Counted from the stretch's first letter, positions 15,101-24,246 are shown. The stretch is 32,386 bases of DNA from Deltaproteobacteria bacterium (GCA_016936905.1 JAFGWZ010000298.1:1-32386); one strand, 5' to 3'. A program made the numbers and translations. Notes: a model not told the origin generated them from the letters alone.

Positions 15101-15976
15101 ATGATGAAAAAGATATTTATGGGAGGTTACATGTCTTTCGATCACCTTGTACGTCACTACTCTAAGCCGTTGCGACCGATGCCGACGGATGTGCGGCCGG
15201 GTGGGACTTTGCGGGGAGACGTCCGGGCCATTCTTTTCGATGTCTACGGCACTCTTTTCGTCAGTGCGGCGGGAGACATCAGCATTGCCCGCGAAGCGGC
15301 CGACCGCAATGTTGGGGATGTCGGGGATCTTCTGCAGAGATACCGCGTCGGCAAGGATGCCGTGTCGCTGCAGGAGGTTTTTTTCAAGGCTATCGAGGGA
15401 GAAAAACAGCGACGTGAACGGGAAGGGGTCGATTACCCCGAAGTAGTGATTGAAAGTATATGGAAAGATATCCTGGCCATTGATGACGATGCCGTTATCA
15501 AGCGGTTTGCTGTGGAATACGAACTCATAGTGAATCCCGTCTTCCCTATGCCCCATGCGATGGACCTTCTCACCGTTCTGAAAAGGAAATCGTACTTCCT
15601 CGGCATCATTTCCAACGCCCAGTTTTATACTCCATATCTATTTTCCGCACTAATGGGAAACTCGCTTACCTCGCTCGGATTTAATGAAGATCTGTTGTTC
15701 TTTTCATATGCCTTTGGGTATGGGAAACCGTCTCTTTTTCTGTTTGAACGGGCAGCGGAACGCTGTGAGGGCTATGGTGTGAGCCGCGACGAGATCGTCT
15801 ATGTGGGAAACGATATGTTGAAGGATATCTATCCTGCCGCTTCTGTGGGATTTCAGACCGTTCTTTTTGCGGGGGATGGGAGGTCGTTGCGGTTACGGCA
15901 CGACGATGACCGATGCGACGGCCTGACCGCCGATCTGGTTATAACAGATCTTCTCCAGATAATGGATTATCTGTGA
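15101..15976 (+). CDS. HAD-superfamily hydrolase
   Basis: This 291-aa protein has the four HAD motifs: I FDVYGTL (nucleophile Asp47), II IISN, III GYGKPS (Lys), IV VGNDMLKD. The second position of motif I is Tyr49 instead of the Asp seen in most phosphatases. The DxYGT form is typical of haloacid-dehalogenase-like members, so it may not be a phosphatase. A large cap domain (about 60-150) is present. The start is uncertain: GGAGG lies 11 nt before the ATG at 15101, and GGGAGG lies 4 nt before an in-frame ATG at 15131. It is followed closely by the membrane-anchored gene at 16005. Confidence 0.8.
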   Translation: MMKKIFMGGYMSFDHLVRHYSKPLRPMPTDVRPGGTLRGDVRAILFDVYGTLFVSAAGDISIAREAADRNVGDVGDLLQRYRVGKDAVSLQEVFFKAIEGEKQRREREGVDYPEVVIESIWKDILAIDDDAVIKRFAVEYELIVNPVFPMPHAMDLLTVLKRKSYFLGIISNAQFYTPYLFSALMGNSLTSLGFNEDLLFFSYAFGYGKPSLFLFERAAERCEGYGVSRDEIVYVGNDMLKDIYPAASVGFQTVLFAGDGRSLRLRHDDDRCDGLTADLVITDLLQIMDYL

Positions 15977-16004
15977 CCTATCTGATAGAGGAGGGAAATT
16001 TTAT

Positions 16005-16985
16005 TTGGCGATGACGGGAAATAAAAAATATTTTGTTGCGGCGGGCATTCTTTTCGTTTTTATCGTCGGGGCCGTTCTATGCTGGTATGTCATTTCATTC
16101 AAGGAACAGCCACTTCCTCCGGAACGGGGGGCTGAAACCATGATGGAAAAGCCTTCACCTGAGATGCCGGTAATTCCGCCTTCCCGCAAAGAGACCGTTG
16201 CTGAAACAGTCGTGACGGGCAAAATCGATGCGGCAGGCAGTGAACCTGAAGGTGTGCCGGAGGGAAAGGCCCTTCCCCCCGCCACGATGACGGAAACAGC
16301 GAAGAAAGAATCGAGAAGGATACATAAGCCGGTGAAAAGCTATTACGACCGGCTTTTTGGCGATATGAACGTCCTATTTGCATACTTAGACCAGCAGGAC
16401 TACATTCGCGAATATGGACTGCCGGAAGGGACGAAACGCCAGGTTCTCACGATGCTCGCGGACCTGTCCGCCCATCCGCCTGTCATATCCGGCGAGACCA
16501 GGGATATTTTTATCCTTACCCGTAACATGGCACATTTCTACAGGGTCCTGGGAAAAGATAACATCCTTTTCATTAAAGACATCATGTCTCATGAACGTGA
16601 GATCGTTGAACAATTTGCCGACCTGCTTTACGAATGGATATTTGTGGAACTAAGGAGAAAGAATCCCGAGGTGAAAACATCGGTAAAAGATCTTTATGAA
16701 TACGCGGGATTTTTCCTTACCACTCTGTCGGGGAAGGCATACCTTGCCAGGCGCCTTTCAAAAACTCGAATGATCGTTCTGTACTATTCAATCCTGATCC
16801 TGGACATGGCGGACCGTGACGAACTGAACCGTTACGGCATCGATATCCTGCCGCCGGTTAATCTTCTCATGGATGATATGGAAAATCAGCGGAACCTGGA
16901 TTATCAGCGGAAATACCTTCGCCGGCTCGGTTCCATTAAACAACGGGTGATCAGGCAGAGGGAGAGCGGCGTCGCTAAATATTAA
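16005..16985 (+). CDS. Membrane-anchored protein of unknown function
   Basis: This 326-aa protein has one transmembrane helix near the N-terminus (about 9-31), then a Pro/Glu-rich linker (35-100) and a helical C-terminal domain (105-326) that would lie outside the membrane. I do not recognise the domain. The TTG at 16005 is preferred as start because GGAGGG lies 9 nt upstream. The ATG two codons later is 15 nt away. It begins 28 bp after the HAD gene on the same strand. Its 3' end overlaps the converging GpsA-like gene by 11 bp. Confidence 0.7.
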   Translation: MAMTGNKKYFVAAGILFVFIVGAVLCWYVISFKEQPLPPERGAETMMEKPSPEMPVIPPSRKETVAETVVTGKIDAAGSEPEGVPEGKALPPATMTETAKKESRRIHKPVKSYYDRLFGDMNVLFAYLDQQDYIREYGLPEGTKRQVLTMLADLSAHPPVISGETRDIFILTRNMAHFYRVLGKDNILFIKDIMSHEREIVEQFADLLYEWIFVELRRKNPEVKTSVKDLYEYAGFFLTTLSGKAYLARRLSKTRMIVLYYSILILDMADRDELNRYGIDILPPVNLLMDDMENQRNLDYQRKYLRRLGSIKQRVIRQRESGVAKY

Positions 16986-18165
16986 AACGGGAGAGATAGC
17001 CCTTATGCCGCCGGTACCAGAGGTTGGGAATAAGGCGGTAGAGCAGCCTCGAAAAGGTTCCGATGTACTCTTTCTCCCGTTTGTCGAACTGCGTCGCCTG
17101 TATTATCCGCTCGAGAATCTCCTCTTTTGACCCGCCCTCATTGAAAATCTTGTAGGCGCAATGGAAAAGGGGACTGTACATGTTTTTCTTTTCCAGGTAC
17201 CGGTGGACGTTTTTGATGGTGTTCGGGCCTTCCGGAGTGCCGTCGATCTTTCTGAGTACCTGCAGATTGGTCTCGATGGGATTTCCGTTAAAAAGATCAT
17301 AAAATAATTTGCCGTACCTGAAATTCTTGCTGGCATCCGATGAAAGGGTGACGTACATGTCACCGACGCCCGCCTGGCTGTAAAACGCCTGAAAGCTTCC
17401 GCCAAGAAGCTTTGAAAGAGACCTGATCTCTACCCCCGCCCGGGCGAAGAGTGTTCCCGGAATGGAATCCCCCAGATTGAGGCATTCGGTGATGCCTTTC
17501 AGGTTGGCGACAATGTTTTTCAATGCGCCGCAGGCTTCGACGCCCACAATGTCAAAATTATAGTAAGAGGTAAGTTCCTTCTTGTTGAGGGTCAGGAGGG
17601 TCGATTTAACATGCTTGGCAATGTTTTTTTCCCCTGCCACGGTGACGCAGACCGGTTTGCCCATGGCAATATCCACGTCGAAGAAAGGCCCTCCGATGCA
17701 GACGGTGGTGAATCGGTGGCGAATATCAAAGAAGTGGTTGTTGATCATCTGAGAGGGCGTTATAAGCTCCCTGGTTTTTTCGTCGGAAGCGAGGCCTTTA
17801 ATGGGTGAGATAAGGCAGGTGGTATTCTTCTTACGGGCGATAAGGGGTTTTAGATAATCCAAGAGTTCGGGAAGCTTGTTCATCGTGATTGAAAGCACGA
17901 TAAGGTCGTTTTCTTCCGCCACCCGTTCAAGATCATTCGTGGCCGTGACGTTTTCGGGCAGCCTGGGAACTTTGTCGATTTCTCCCAGTTTGTTCGCCAG
18001 ATCCGCGGTGAGATGCGTCGGGTTGAGCCTGCTCTCATTGATTTTATCGCACAGCTCGGCGCTGTGGTAATACAGCGTAACATCCTGTCCGTCCCGTCCG
18101 AATTTATACGCGAAGGATGTTCCCAATCGTCCCGGACCGATAATTGCTACCTTTGCAGGATCCAT
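16975..18165 (-). CDS. NAD(P)-dependent glycerol-3-phosphate dehydrogenase-like protein, long form
   Basis: This 396-aa protein has an N-terminal Rossmann motif (IIGPGRLGTSFA, 8-19), ISPIKGLA, a catalytic-Lys region (GVEACGALKNIVA) and ARAGVEIRSLSKLLGG, which together match GpsA. It is about 60 residues longer than standard GpsA (330-340), with the extra residues mostly at the C-terminus. Several conserved positions differ (GPGRLG instead of GAGSWG). It may therefore be a divergent GpsA or a paralogue with another substrate. I see no clear ribosome binding site at the ATG. A good promoter lies 40-70 bp upstream. Confidence 0.75.
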   Translation of the reverse strand: MDPAKVAIIGPGRLGTSFAYKFGRDGQDVTLYYHSAELCDKINESRLNPTHLTADLANKLGEIDKVPRLPENVTATNDLERVAEENDLIVLSITMNKLPELLDYLKPLIARKKNTTCLISPIKGLASDEKTRELITPSQMINNHFFDIRHRFTTVCIGGPFFDVDIAMGKPVCVTVAGEKNIAKHVKSTLLTLNKKELTSYYNFDIVGVEACGALKNIVANLKGITECLNLGDSIPGTLFARAGVEIRSLSKLLGGSFQAFYSQAGVGDMYVTLSSDASKNFRYGKLFYDLFNGNPIETNLQVLRKIDGTPEGPNTIKNVHRYLEKKNMYSPLFHCAYKIFNEGGSKEEILERIIQATQFDKREKEYIGTFSRLLYRLIPNLWYRRHKGYLSRFNI

Positions 18166-18206
18166 ATCTACAATGTGCTAACGCTTTCTTTATTGTCAGG
18201 ACCGTG

Positions 18207-18236
18207 ACTATACGTGGAATATCGGCGGTGTGTCAA
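18207..18236 (-). promoter_or_regulatory. Promoter for the GpsA-like gene
   Basis: On the minus strand, a perfect TTGACA (18236-18231) and TATAGT (18212-18207, 5/6) are 18 bp apart. Transcription would begin near 18200, about 35 nt before the start codon. Confidence 0.6.
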
Positions 18237-18271
18237 ATAAAATTATATTGAGGCGCCTTGACCCATCCTTA

Positions 18272-18392
18272 GGGCTGCCCCCAAACGCCCATCTGCGGCG
18301 TTCCCCTCGGCCTTTGTCGCTGCGACGCTCTATTAGTACGACTCACTCCTCAGGCTTTCGGAGCCTTGCATCTGCACATTTTTGAACAGCCC
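18272..18392 (+). repeat. 121-bp dispersed repeat, copy A (inverted relative to copy B)
   Basis: The sequence starts GGGCTGCCCCCAAACGCC and ends TTTTTGAACAGCCC. It shares long identical blocks with the reverse complement of 24291-24410: GCGTTCCCCTC, CTGCGACG, CTCCTCAGGCTTTCGG, CCTTGCATCTG and TTTTTGAACAGCC. The two ends are imperfect inverted repeats of each other. This copy is more decayed at its left end. It lies between the GpsA-like gene and ftsH and codes for nothing. Confidence 0.85.
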
Positions 18393-18449
18393 CTATACTT
18401 TCCCTCTGCTGGTAATGCTGTGCCTGAGCCACTGTCCGGGTGCAGTGCA

Positions 18450-20243
18450 TCACGCGGCGTCTTCAAGGAGTGCCCGTATCTCCTCACCTTCTATTTTTTC
18501 CTTTTCCAGAAGAAGGGCGGCCCCTTTTCTCAGGACGTCTTTCCGGCTTTTCAGAATATCGAGGGCCCGTTCGTATTGAGTCGCTATGATATCGCTGATT
18601 TCCCTGTCGATCGTTTCAGCCGTCGCTTCACTGTAATCGGTTTTTTCAGGCAGTCCCATGTCGATGAACCCCAGCCGTTTTTCATGGGCGAGGTAGACCT
18701 GCCCCATGGAAGTGCTCATGCCGTATTCCTTGACCATGCTTTTTGCGATATCCGTCGCCCTCGACAGATCGTTGTGGGCTCCCGTCGATATATCTCCGAA
18801 GACGAGTTCTTCCGCCGCCCGTCCTCCCAGGAGTGTGGCGATCCTGTTGAGCAGTTCCGTCTTCTTCATCAAAAACCGGTCTTCCGTGGGAACCTGCATG
18901 GTGTACCCAAGGGCGGCGATACCCCGCGGTATGATTGAAATCTTGTGAACGGGGTCGGTCCCCGGCAGGGAGAGCGCCACGAGGGCGTGCCCCATCTCAT
19001 GATAGGCAACGATTTCCCGTTCGTTTTTATTGATGAGCCGGTTTTTCTTTTCCAGGCCCGCGATGATCCGCTCCACCGCCTCTTCAAACTCCGACATATC
19101 CACTTCTTTTTTGTTCCGCCGCACCGCCAGCAGGGCGGCTTCATTGACCAGGTTTGCCAGATCCGCTCCTACCATTCCCGGTGTCATATCGGCGAGCTTA
19201 TCCACGTCGATGTCCCGGGTGGCCTTGATATTTTTCAGATGGACCTTGAGGATCTCCCTCCGTCCCATCTTATCCGGCCGGTCCACCAGGACATGACGAT
19301 CGAAACGCCCCGGCCGGAGCAGAGCAGGGTCAAGTATCTCCGGCCGATTGGTCGCCGCCATCAGGATGACGCCGACCTTAGGGTCGAATCCGTCCATTTC
19401 AACAAGAAGCTGATTCAGCGTCTGTTCACGCTCATCATGTCCCGACATTCCGCCGACACCCCGGGCTTTCCCCAAGGCATCCAGTTCGTCGATGAAAATA
19501 ATGCACGGTGCCTTCTGCTTCGCCTGAACGAAAAGGTCGCGCACCCTGGCGGCTCCGAGGCCGACGAACATTTCAACGAATTCCGATCCGCTCAAGCTGA
19601 AAAAGGGAACCCCGCTCTCTCCCGCAACCGCTTTGGCGAGCAGCGTTTTCCCCGTCCCGGGGGGGCCGACGAGGAGGATGCCCTTGGGAATCTTTCCTCC
19701 CAACTCGGTGAATCGAGCCGGTTCTTTGAGGAAGTCGATGACTTCAACAAGCTCCTGCTTCGCTTCGTCTACGCCGGCAACATCGTTGAAGGTCACGTTC
19801 AATTCGTTTTCCATATAGATCCGCGCCTTGTTTTTCCCCAGGGTCATGAATCCTGCCTGCTGGCCGCTCATCCGTTTCATCATGAAATACCAGATGCCGA
19901 TAAAGATAAAGATGGGAAAGACCCACGAAAAGAGGTCTCGCAGCAACGTCGATTCTATCTTTCCCTTGAAAATGACGTGGTATTGTTCAAGCATCGTCGA
20001 TAATTCAGGGTCGACCCGGACGGTCTTGAAGGTCTTTTCTTCACCCCCCACCTTCATCTTTCCCTGGATCTCGTTTTCCGTGATGGCAATTTCCTGTACA
20101 TTTCCCCCTTTGAGGTAATTCAGGAACTGGCTGTACGGGATTATCTCCACCCTGTACATCGACGCGATGTAGTTCTGAAGCAGGAGAACAGCCCAGATAC
20201 CGATAAGTACGTACCATATGGAAAATTTATGGTGCTTTTCCAT
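18450..20243 (-). CDS. ftsH: ATP-dependent zinc metalloprotease FtsH
   Basis: This 597-aa membrane AAA+ protease degrades misfolded membrane proteins and regulators. Two transmembrane helices (about 9-25 and 107-121) flank a periplasmic loop. The AAA module has Walker A GPPGTGKT (193-200), Walker [10 protein letters not shown] (249-257) and the second-region-of-homology arginines in LRPGRFDR. The protease site is HEMGH (415-419), with a third ligand expected in TGAHNDL. I start at 20243 because GGGAGG lies 8 nt upstream. An upstream ATG at 20288 has none. The C-terminus is short, ending soon after the coiled-coil segment. Confidence 0.97.
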   Translation of the reverse strand: MEKHHKFSIWYVLIGIWAVLLLQNYIASMYRVEIIPYSQFLNYLKGGNVQEIAITENEIQGKMKVGGEEKTFKTVRVDPELSTMLEQYHVIFKGKIESTLLRDLFSWVFPIFIFIGIWYFMMKRMSGQQAGFMTLGKNKARIYMENELNVTFNDVAGVDEAKQELVEVIDFLKEPARFTELGGKIPKGILLVGPPGTGKTLLAKAVAGESGVPFFSLSGSEFVEMFVGLGAARVRDLFVQAKQKAPCIIFIDELDALGKARGVGGMSGHDEREQTLNQLLVEMDGFDPKVGVILMAATNRPEILDPALLRPGRFDRHVLVDRPDKMGRREILKVHLKNIKATRDIDVDKLADMTPGMVGADLANLVNEAALLAVRRNKKEVDMSEFEEAVERIIAGLEKKNRLINKNEREIVAYHEMGHALVALSLPGTDPVHKISIIPRGIAALGYTMQVPTEDRFLMKKTELLNRIATLLGGRAAEELVFGDISTGAHNDLSRATDIAKSMVKEYGMSTSMGQVYLAHEKRLGFIDMGLPEKTDYSEATAETIDREISDIIATQYERALDILKSRKDVLRKGAALLLEKEKIEGEEIRALLEDAA

Positions 20244-20316
20244 TATTGATTCCTCCCTTTTTTCCTCTGCCCCTTTTCTTCCATCCACGCCTGCTTAGTG
20301 TTACATGGACGGCTGC

Positions 20317-20345
20317 ATTATATCATCCGCGGCGGCCGCGATAAA
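20317..20345 (-). promoter_or_regulatory. Possible promoter for ftsH
   Basis: A perfect TATAAT (20322-20317 on the minus strand) lies just at the end of the upstream gene. The -35 region at 17 bp spacing (TTTATC) is poor, so the element is tentative. Confidence 0.35.
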
Positions 20346-21021
20346 TAAAATAGTCTGTCCGATTGCCCCGCCTGTCCCAATCCGCTACGGTTACGATATC
20401 CGCCGCGTCAAAGATGTCGTCAAGACGAGCCTGAAAGGCGTCGCAGCGGTGAGCAGACCAGAGGGTGAACACGCCGCCGTCGTTAAGCATGTTTTTTATG
20501 GTTTTCATCAAGGGCTTTTCATAGAGATCACGATTTTCGTTACGGGAAAGCCGCTTCGGGCCGTTGTCCACGTCTATCATGATGGCGTCATATCTTACGC
20601 CGGCAGCTGTCACGTAATCTCTCACATCACCCCGGATGAGACATACGCGGGGGTCTGAGAGGGCTCGGCCGTTGTGGCCGGCGAAGTATGTCCGTGCCCA
20701 GTCGATGATGTGGTTTTCGATTTCAACAACATCAACCCGCGTCACCTTTTCGTAATCGAGTGCCGCCCGCAGCGTGTAGCCCATTCCCAGGCCGCCCATG
20801 AGTATCGACAGAGATGAAGCGCCATTGACCAGCGGGTCGATGGCGTGGCGCGCCAGTTCTTTTTCCGACCGCATGTTATAGCTTGCCATGAGAAAGACGC
20901 CGTTGAAGATGATCTCATAGACCGGCAAGTCGGAATCGCCGTGATCGAGCACCTGTTGCAGCTGCACTTCTCCATGAGGAGTCGTCACGCGGCTCAGGAT
21001 CTTTTTATTATACATCATCAT
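20323..21021 (-). CDS. Spermidine-synthase-like SAM-dependent transferase
   Basis: This 232-aa Rossmann-fold protein has the SAM-binding motif LMGGLGMGYTLRA, an acidic beta-2 end (VDVVEIEN), RGDVRDY and IMIDVDNGP. This is the pattern of spermidine synthases and related methyltransferases. It is shorter than true SpeE (about 280 aa) and lacks its usual N-terminal YQ-type substrate segment. A methyltransferase or aminopropyltransferase with unknown substrate is the safest call. AGGAAAGG lies 7 nt upstream of the ATG. It is 80 bp upstream of ftsH on the same strand, so read-through is possible. Confidence 0.7.
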   Translation of the reverse strand: MMMYNKKILSRVTTPHGEVQLQQVLDHGDSDLPVYEIIFNGVFLMASYNMRSEKELARHAIDPLVNGASSLSILMGGLGMGYTLRAALDYEKVTRVDVVEIENHIIDWARTYFAGHNGRALSDPRVCLIRGDVRDYVTAAGVRYDAIMIDVDNGPKRLSRNENRDLYEKPLMKTIKNMLNDGGVFTLWSAHRCDAFQARLDDIFDAADIVTVADWDRRGNRTDYFIYRGRRG

Positions 21022-21345
21022 GCGCGAACCTTTCCTGGATGATTATTCCTGCCTATGAATCAATTCTGTTGTATGTTGCGGTTAACCCTGTGGAAATGAA
21101 CGGCAATGACGTTCACGCATTGAATCGCAAACCGTTCCGCGCGACACTGTCAATTCCTTATGATGCGATGAAATGCTGTATCATCACCATAGCGGCATCA
21201 TTCAACTTTGTCAATGGAGCAGTAAAACGCCGCGGACGTCCGGGGTGCGGTTTCAAAAAAGGGCCAGTTCAACATGAATCTGTGATAGAATCACGCGCAA
21301 AGCAAAGGAGGGACGGCCCGGCCGGTTATTCATAATGGATGCGAC
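21022..21345. other. 324-bp divergent gap, no convincing content
   Basis: The gap lies between the spermidine-synthase-like gene (minus) and a small lipoprotein gene (plus). A 98-codon open frame crosses it, but it has no ribosome binding site or recognisable product. I found no strong promoter, only a weak TAGAAT near 21290. Confidence 0.5.
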
Positions 21346-21663
21346 ATGAAAAAAGCGCTGGTCGTGATAGTATCGCTGATGGCGGTGTGCGTCATCTCTT
21401 CATGCGGTGCATCGGGATATGAAAAGGTTGGAGGCCCGTGCACGTATAATACAATCCCGGGCCCGATTACCATCACCTCGCTGAAAACGGTTCCTGAAAG
21501 TGAAAACGCCGGCCGGGATGCCATCACGGTGATGTATGCTTTTATGCCGGTGGATCCTACAGCAAAAAACCGGTATGCCTTTCCCATGTGGAGCGATAAA
21601 GATCGCGTGCTGACCGTCGGAGGTGGAATAAAGCGCGACAAGGAACGGGTCGCACGGAGATGA
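21346..21663 (+). CDS. Small lipoprotein of unknown function
   Basis: This 105-aa protein begins MKKALVVIVSLMAVCVISSC, with a hydrophobic signal and a lipobox ISSC (Cys20), so the mature protein should be lipid-anchored. The remaining 85 residues are not recognisable and are rich in charged residues at the end (RDKERVARR). No strong Shine-Dalgarno is seen just upstream of the ATG (nearest AAGGAG about 40 nt away). The aldo/keto reductase gene follows after 221 bp, which contains two small GC hairpins but no terminator with a T-run. Confidence 0.55.
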   Translation: MKKALVVIVSLMAVCVISSCGASGYEKVGGPCTYNTIPGPITITSLKTVPESENAGRDAITVMYAFMPVDPTAKNRYAFPMWSDKDRVLTVGGGIKRDKERVARR

Positions 21664-21884
21664 ATAGCGGTAGGCAAACGCTACGGCGCTGCGCGGAAGG
21701 AGATTATGTCGGGGACCTGCACGCCCGTAATATTTGAATTGAACAGCGGGCGCATCCCCGCTGCTTGCGGACGGGTTAGCGAGGGAATATAAATAAACAT
21801 TTTCCTTGGCAATCGGAGATTTCCCGCGACTCGTTGCGGGGAGCTTCAATTGAATGCCATTATCAATGAAAGGAGCGTGAACGA

Positions 21885-22871
21885 ATGAAAAAGCGTAGGC
21901 TTGGCATAAACGGTCCTGAAGTGTCGGCCATCGGCCTGGGTTGCATGGGGATGAGCGAGTTTTATGGGGCGTCCGACGATATACAGTCGAAGCAGTTGAT
22001 ACGAGAAGCGCTGAAAGAGGGAGTGACCATGCTTGACACCGCCGATATGTATGGACACGGGCATAATGAAATGCTGATCGCCGAAGCGCTGAAGGGGTGG
22101 TCCGGTGACGTGTTTATTGCCACCAAGTTTGGTATCTGCCGTAAGAAGGGGTCGTATGAGCGGACGATCAACGGCAGGCCCGAGTATGTGAAATCGTCGG
22201 CGGAAGACAGCCTTCGAAGGCTCGGAAGGGAGGTCATCGACCTCTATTACATACATCGTGTCGACACGGCTGTTCCCATTGAAGATACGGTAGGAGCGAT
22301 GGCCGATCTGGTCCGGGAAGGAAAGGTCAGATATATAGGGATTTCAGAGGCTTCGGAAGCTACGATTCGCAGGGCACACGCCGTGCACCCCCTTACGGCT
22401 GTCCAGAGTGAATATTCGCTCTGGACGCGTCGGGTTGAACAGCTTACCCTGCCGGTGACCCGGGAATTGGGGATCGGTTTCGTTGCGTACAGTCCCCTCG
22501 GCCGGGGTTTCCTTACCGGCGCGATTACCACTATGGAAACTCTTGATCCCGGGGATTTCCGGAAGTTCACCCCCCGCTTTCAGGGAGACAATTTCAGCCA
22601 CAACAGGCGGCTCGTTCAAGAGGTGGAAGCCATCGCTCACCGCAGAAGTGTTACGACCGCCCAGTTGGTCCTTGCCTGGCTGCTTTCGAAGGGTGACGAT
22701 ATTATACCCATACCGGGAACGCGGCACTTTCCCTATCTCAGGGATAACATCGACGCCGTCGATGTCGCACTGACCGGTGACGAGATCGAAGCGATCGAAA
22801 CGGCCGTTCCTGTTGGCGCCGTCAAGGGTGAACGTTACCCTGAAGCGGGAATGATCGGGATCGACGGATAG
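21885..22871 (+). CDS. Aldo/keto reductase
   Basis: This 328-aa TIM-barrel oxidoreductase uses NADPH to reduce aldehydes or ketones. The catalytic residues are visible as Asp51 (LDTADMYG), Tyr56, Lys81 (ATKFG) and His124 (YYIHRVD). The cofactor loop PIPGTRHFPYLRDNI near the C-terminus is of the type seen in the AKR13-like (YakC) group. Length is normal. AAAGGAG lies 8 nt before the ATG. The substrate cannot be predicted. A truncated Kbl-like fragment follows 20 bp after the stop. Confidence 0.92.
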   Translation: MKKRRLGINGPEVSAIGLGCMGMSEFYGASDDIQSKQLIREALKEGVTMLDTADMYGHGHNEMLIAEALKGWSGDVFIATKFGICRKKGSYERTINGRPEYVKSSAEDSLRRLGREVIDLYYIHRVDTAVPIEDTVGAMADLVREGKVRYIGISEASEATIRRAHAVHPLTAVQSEYSLWTRRVEQLTLPVTRELGIGFVAYSPLGRGFLTGAITTMETLDPGDFRKFTPRFQGDNFSHNRRLVQEVEAIAHRRSVTTAQLVLAWLLSKGDDIIPIPGTRHFPYLRDNIDAVDVALTGDEIEAIETAVPVGAVKGERYPEAGMIGIDG

Positions 22872-22890
22872 TTCGAAACGGGAGACGGCG

Positions 22891-23277
22891 CCGTTTTGTA
22901 TCTATTCCAATCCCATAACGCCGGCGGAAGCCTGTGCTGCCATGACGGCATTGGATATTCTGGACAGCGATAAGGGGTGTCAACTCCTGGAAAATCTACG
23001 CGATCTGACCCGACGGTTCGAGCGGGGCTTGATCGCTTTGGGTTACGAGATCATTGAAAGTGAACATCCCATCGTGCCCATTATGATTCGGGACACAACG
23101 AAAACGGCGGATCTCGTGAGATTCCTTAAAGACAACGGTGTGCTCACGACCGGTCTCAACTATTCCGTCGTTCCGAAGGGAGACGAAGAAATCCGGTGTC
23201 ACATCGCGTCGGACCGCACCGAGTATGATATAGATTATGTCCTTGATGTTCTGCGAAGTTTCAAACTGGCAGTATGA
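22891..23277 (+). pseudogene. C-terminal remnant of a Kbl-type PLP enzyme (glycine C-acetyltransferase family)
   Basis: From about 22897 the frame reads CIYSNPITPAEACAAMTALD and continues to the stop at 23277. This resembles the last third of Kbl / 8-amino-7-oxononanoate synthase: the YLFSN-P segment, then HPIVPIMI, then TTGLNYSVVPKGDEEIRCHI. Only about 128 of about 395 residues are present. The PLP-lysine and the N-terminal domain are missing, and there is no start signal before the homology. An internal ATG at 22942 lies inside a conserved helix, so it is not a genuine start. The 5' part was probably lost by deletion when the aldo/keto reductase came to lie next to it. Confidence 0.75.
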
Positions 23278-23289
23278 GAGTTCAGTTCA

Positions 23290-24246
23290 TTAACCTTTCA
23301 TGTTCTTCACAGCGTCACTCAGCTTCGGCGCCACATCGTAAAGATCGCCGACGATACCGTAATCGGAGGCCCCGAATATGGGGGCGTTTTCGTCCTTGTT
23401 GACGGCGCAGATCACTTTGGCGTCGCGTATGCCGGTGATATGCTGAACCTGTCCCGAGACACCGAGGCCGATATACAGAGCGGGCTTGACAGATATGCCG
23501 GAGATTCCGATACAGAGATCTTCGGGCAGCCAGTGGGACTCTTCGGATATAGGACGTGTGCAGCCGATTTCTCCCCCCAGGGCGGCTGCCAGTTCCTGAA
23601 CAAGGCTGAGGTCCTCTTTCTTTTCAATACCCCTTCCGGCACAGACAACAATCCGGGATTCGGAAATATCCTTGGCTTCGGTTTCTTTCGGCTTCCGTTC
23701 GAGAACCGTCGACGCCGACGGTGGCGCTGCGGGAAGTTCCCGAATCGTTCCCTTGCGGTCACTTTGCCTCGCCGCCGCTTCGAACGTCCTCGGTATTATC
23801 GTTACCATAACGGGCCGGGTGGAGCAGACGACCGTCTGAATGGCCGCTCCGCCGTAAGCAAACCTCTCCATTTCAATTGTCCTGTCATTTTCATCGGCCT
23901 TCAGGCCGATGCATTCACTGCACAGACCCGTCTTCAGCCGTGCGGCGAGCCGGGCGGCAATATCCTTACCCCTTACGGTTGCGGCGATGAGAAAGATGTC
24001 GGGGTCCGCCGTCTGTGCTTCAGCGGCGATCACAGGGATATATGCGTCAAGCGGTTGATCTTCCGCAAGGGCGGTCAGGACAAGGACTTCATCCGCACCG
24101 CAGGCGATATAATCGTCGGCAACGCCGGTATTTCCCTGGAGAAAAACACTTGTCATCGTACCCAGTTTTGAGGCGAGGGTGCTGCCGATTGATAACAGTT
24201 CTTTCGTCTGTTCTAAACTCTCCGCGAATATCCATATTCCAGCCAT
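23290..24246 (-). CDS. fixB: Electron transfer flavoprotein alpha subunit (FixB type)
   Basis: This 318-aa protein carries the FAD that shuttles electrons from an acyl-CoA dehydrogenase to the FixC/ETF-quinone-oxidoreductase-like protein. The N-terminal domain (1-170) is typical. The FAD domain shows VCAGRGI (201-207), LYIGLGVSGQVQHITGI (257-273), AVNKDENAPIF and DYGIVGDLYDVAPKL. The usual QTG before the FAD loop is ISG here. The start at 24246 follows AAGGGGG. The frame is open further upstream, but that part translates an intergenic repeat. It is the last gene of the cluster, 166 bp after etfB because of the repeat. Confidence 0.93.
   Translation of the reverse strand: MAGIWIFAESLEQTKELLSIGSTLASKLGTMTSVFLQGNTGVADDYIACGADEVLVLTALAEDQPLDAYIPVIAAEAQTADPDIFLIAATVRGKDIAARLAARLKTGLCSECIGLKADENDRTIEMERFAYGGAAIQTVVCSTRPVMVTIIPRTFEAAARQSDRKGTIRELPAAPPSASTVLERKPKETEAKDISESRIVVCAGRGIEKKEDLSLVQELAAALGGEIGCTRPISEESHWLPEDLCIGISGISVKPALYIGLGVSGQVQHITGIRDAKVICAVNKDENAPIFGASDYGIVGDLYDVAPKLSDAVKNMKG

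Noticed and set aside
18945-20003. 352-codon plus-strand open frame
   Set aside because: It lies wholly antisense to ftsH, whose motifs are unmistakable, and has no ribosome binding site or recognisable protein.
21039-21335. 98-codon open frame in the gap before the small lipoprotein
   Set aside because: It has no ribosome binding site and no recognisable sequence, and it overlaps the start of the divergent gene's control region.
22942-23277. Independent 111-aa gene starting at the ATG at 22942
   Set aside because: Homology to Kbl continues upstream of that ATG (CIYSNPITPAEACAA), which lies in the middle of a conserved helix, so the region is a fragment rather than a small gene.
23440-24171. 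243-codon plus-strand open frame
   Set aside because: It is antisense to etfA with no own signals.
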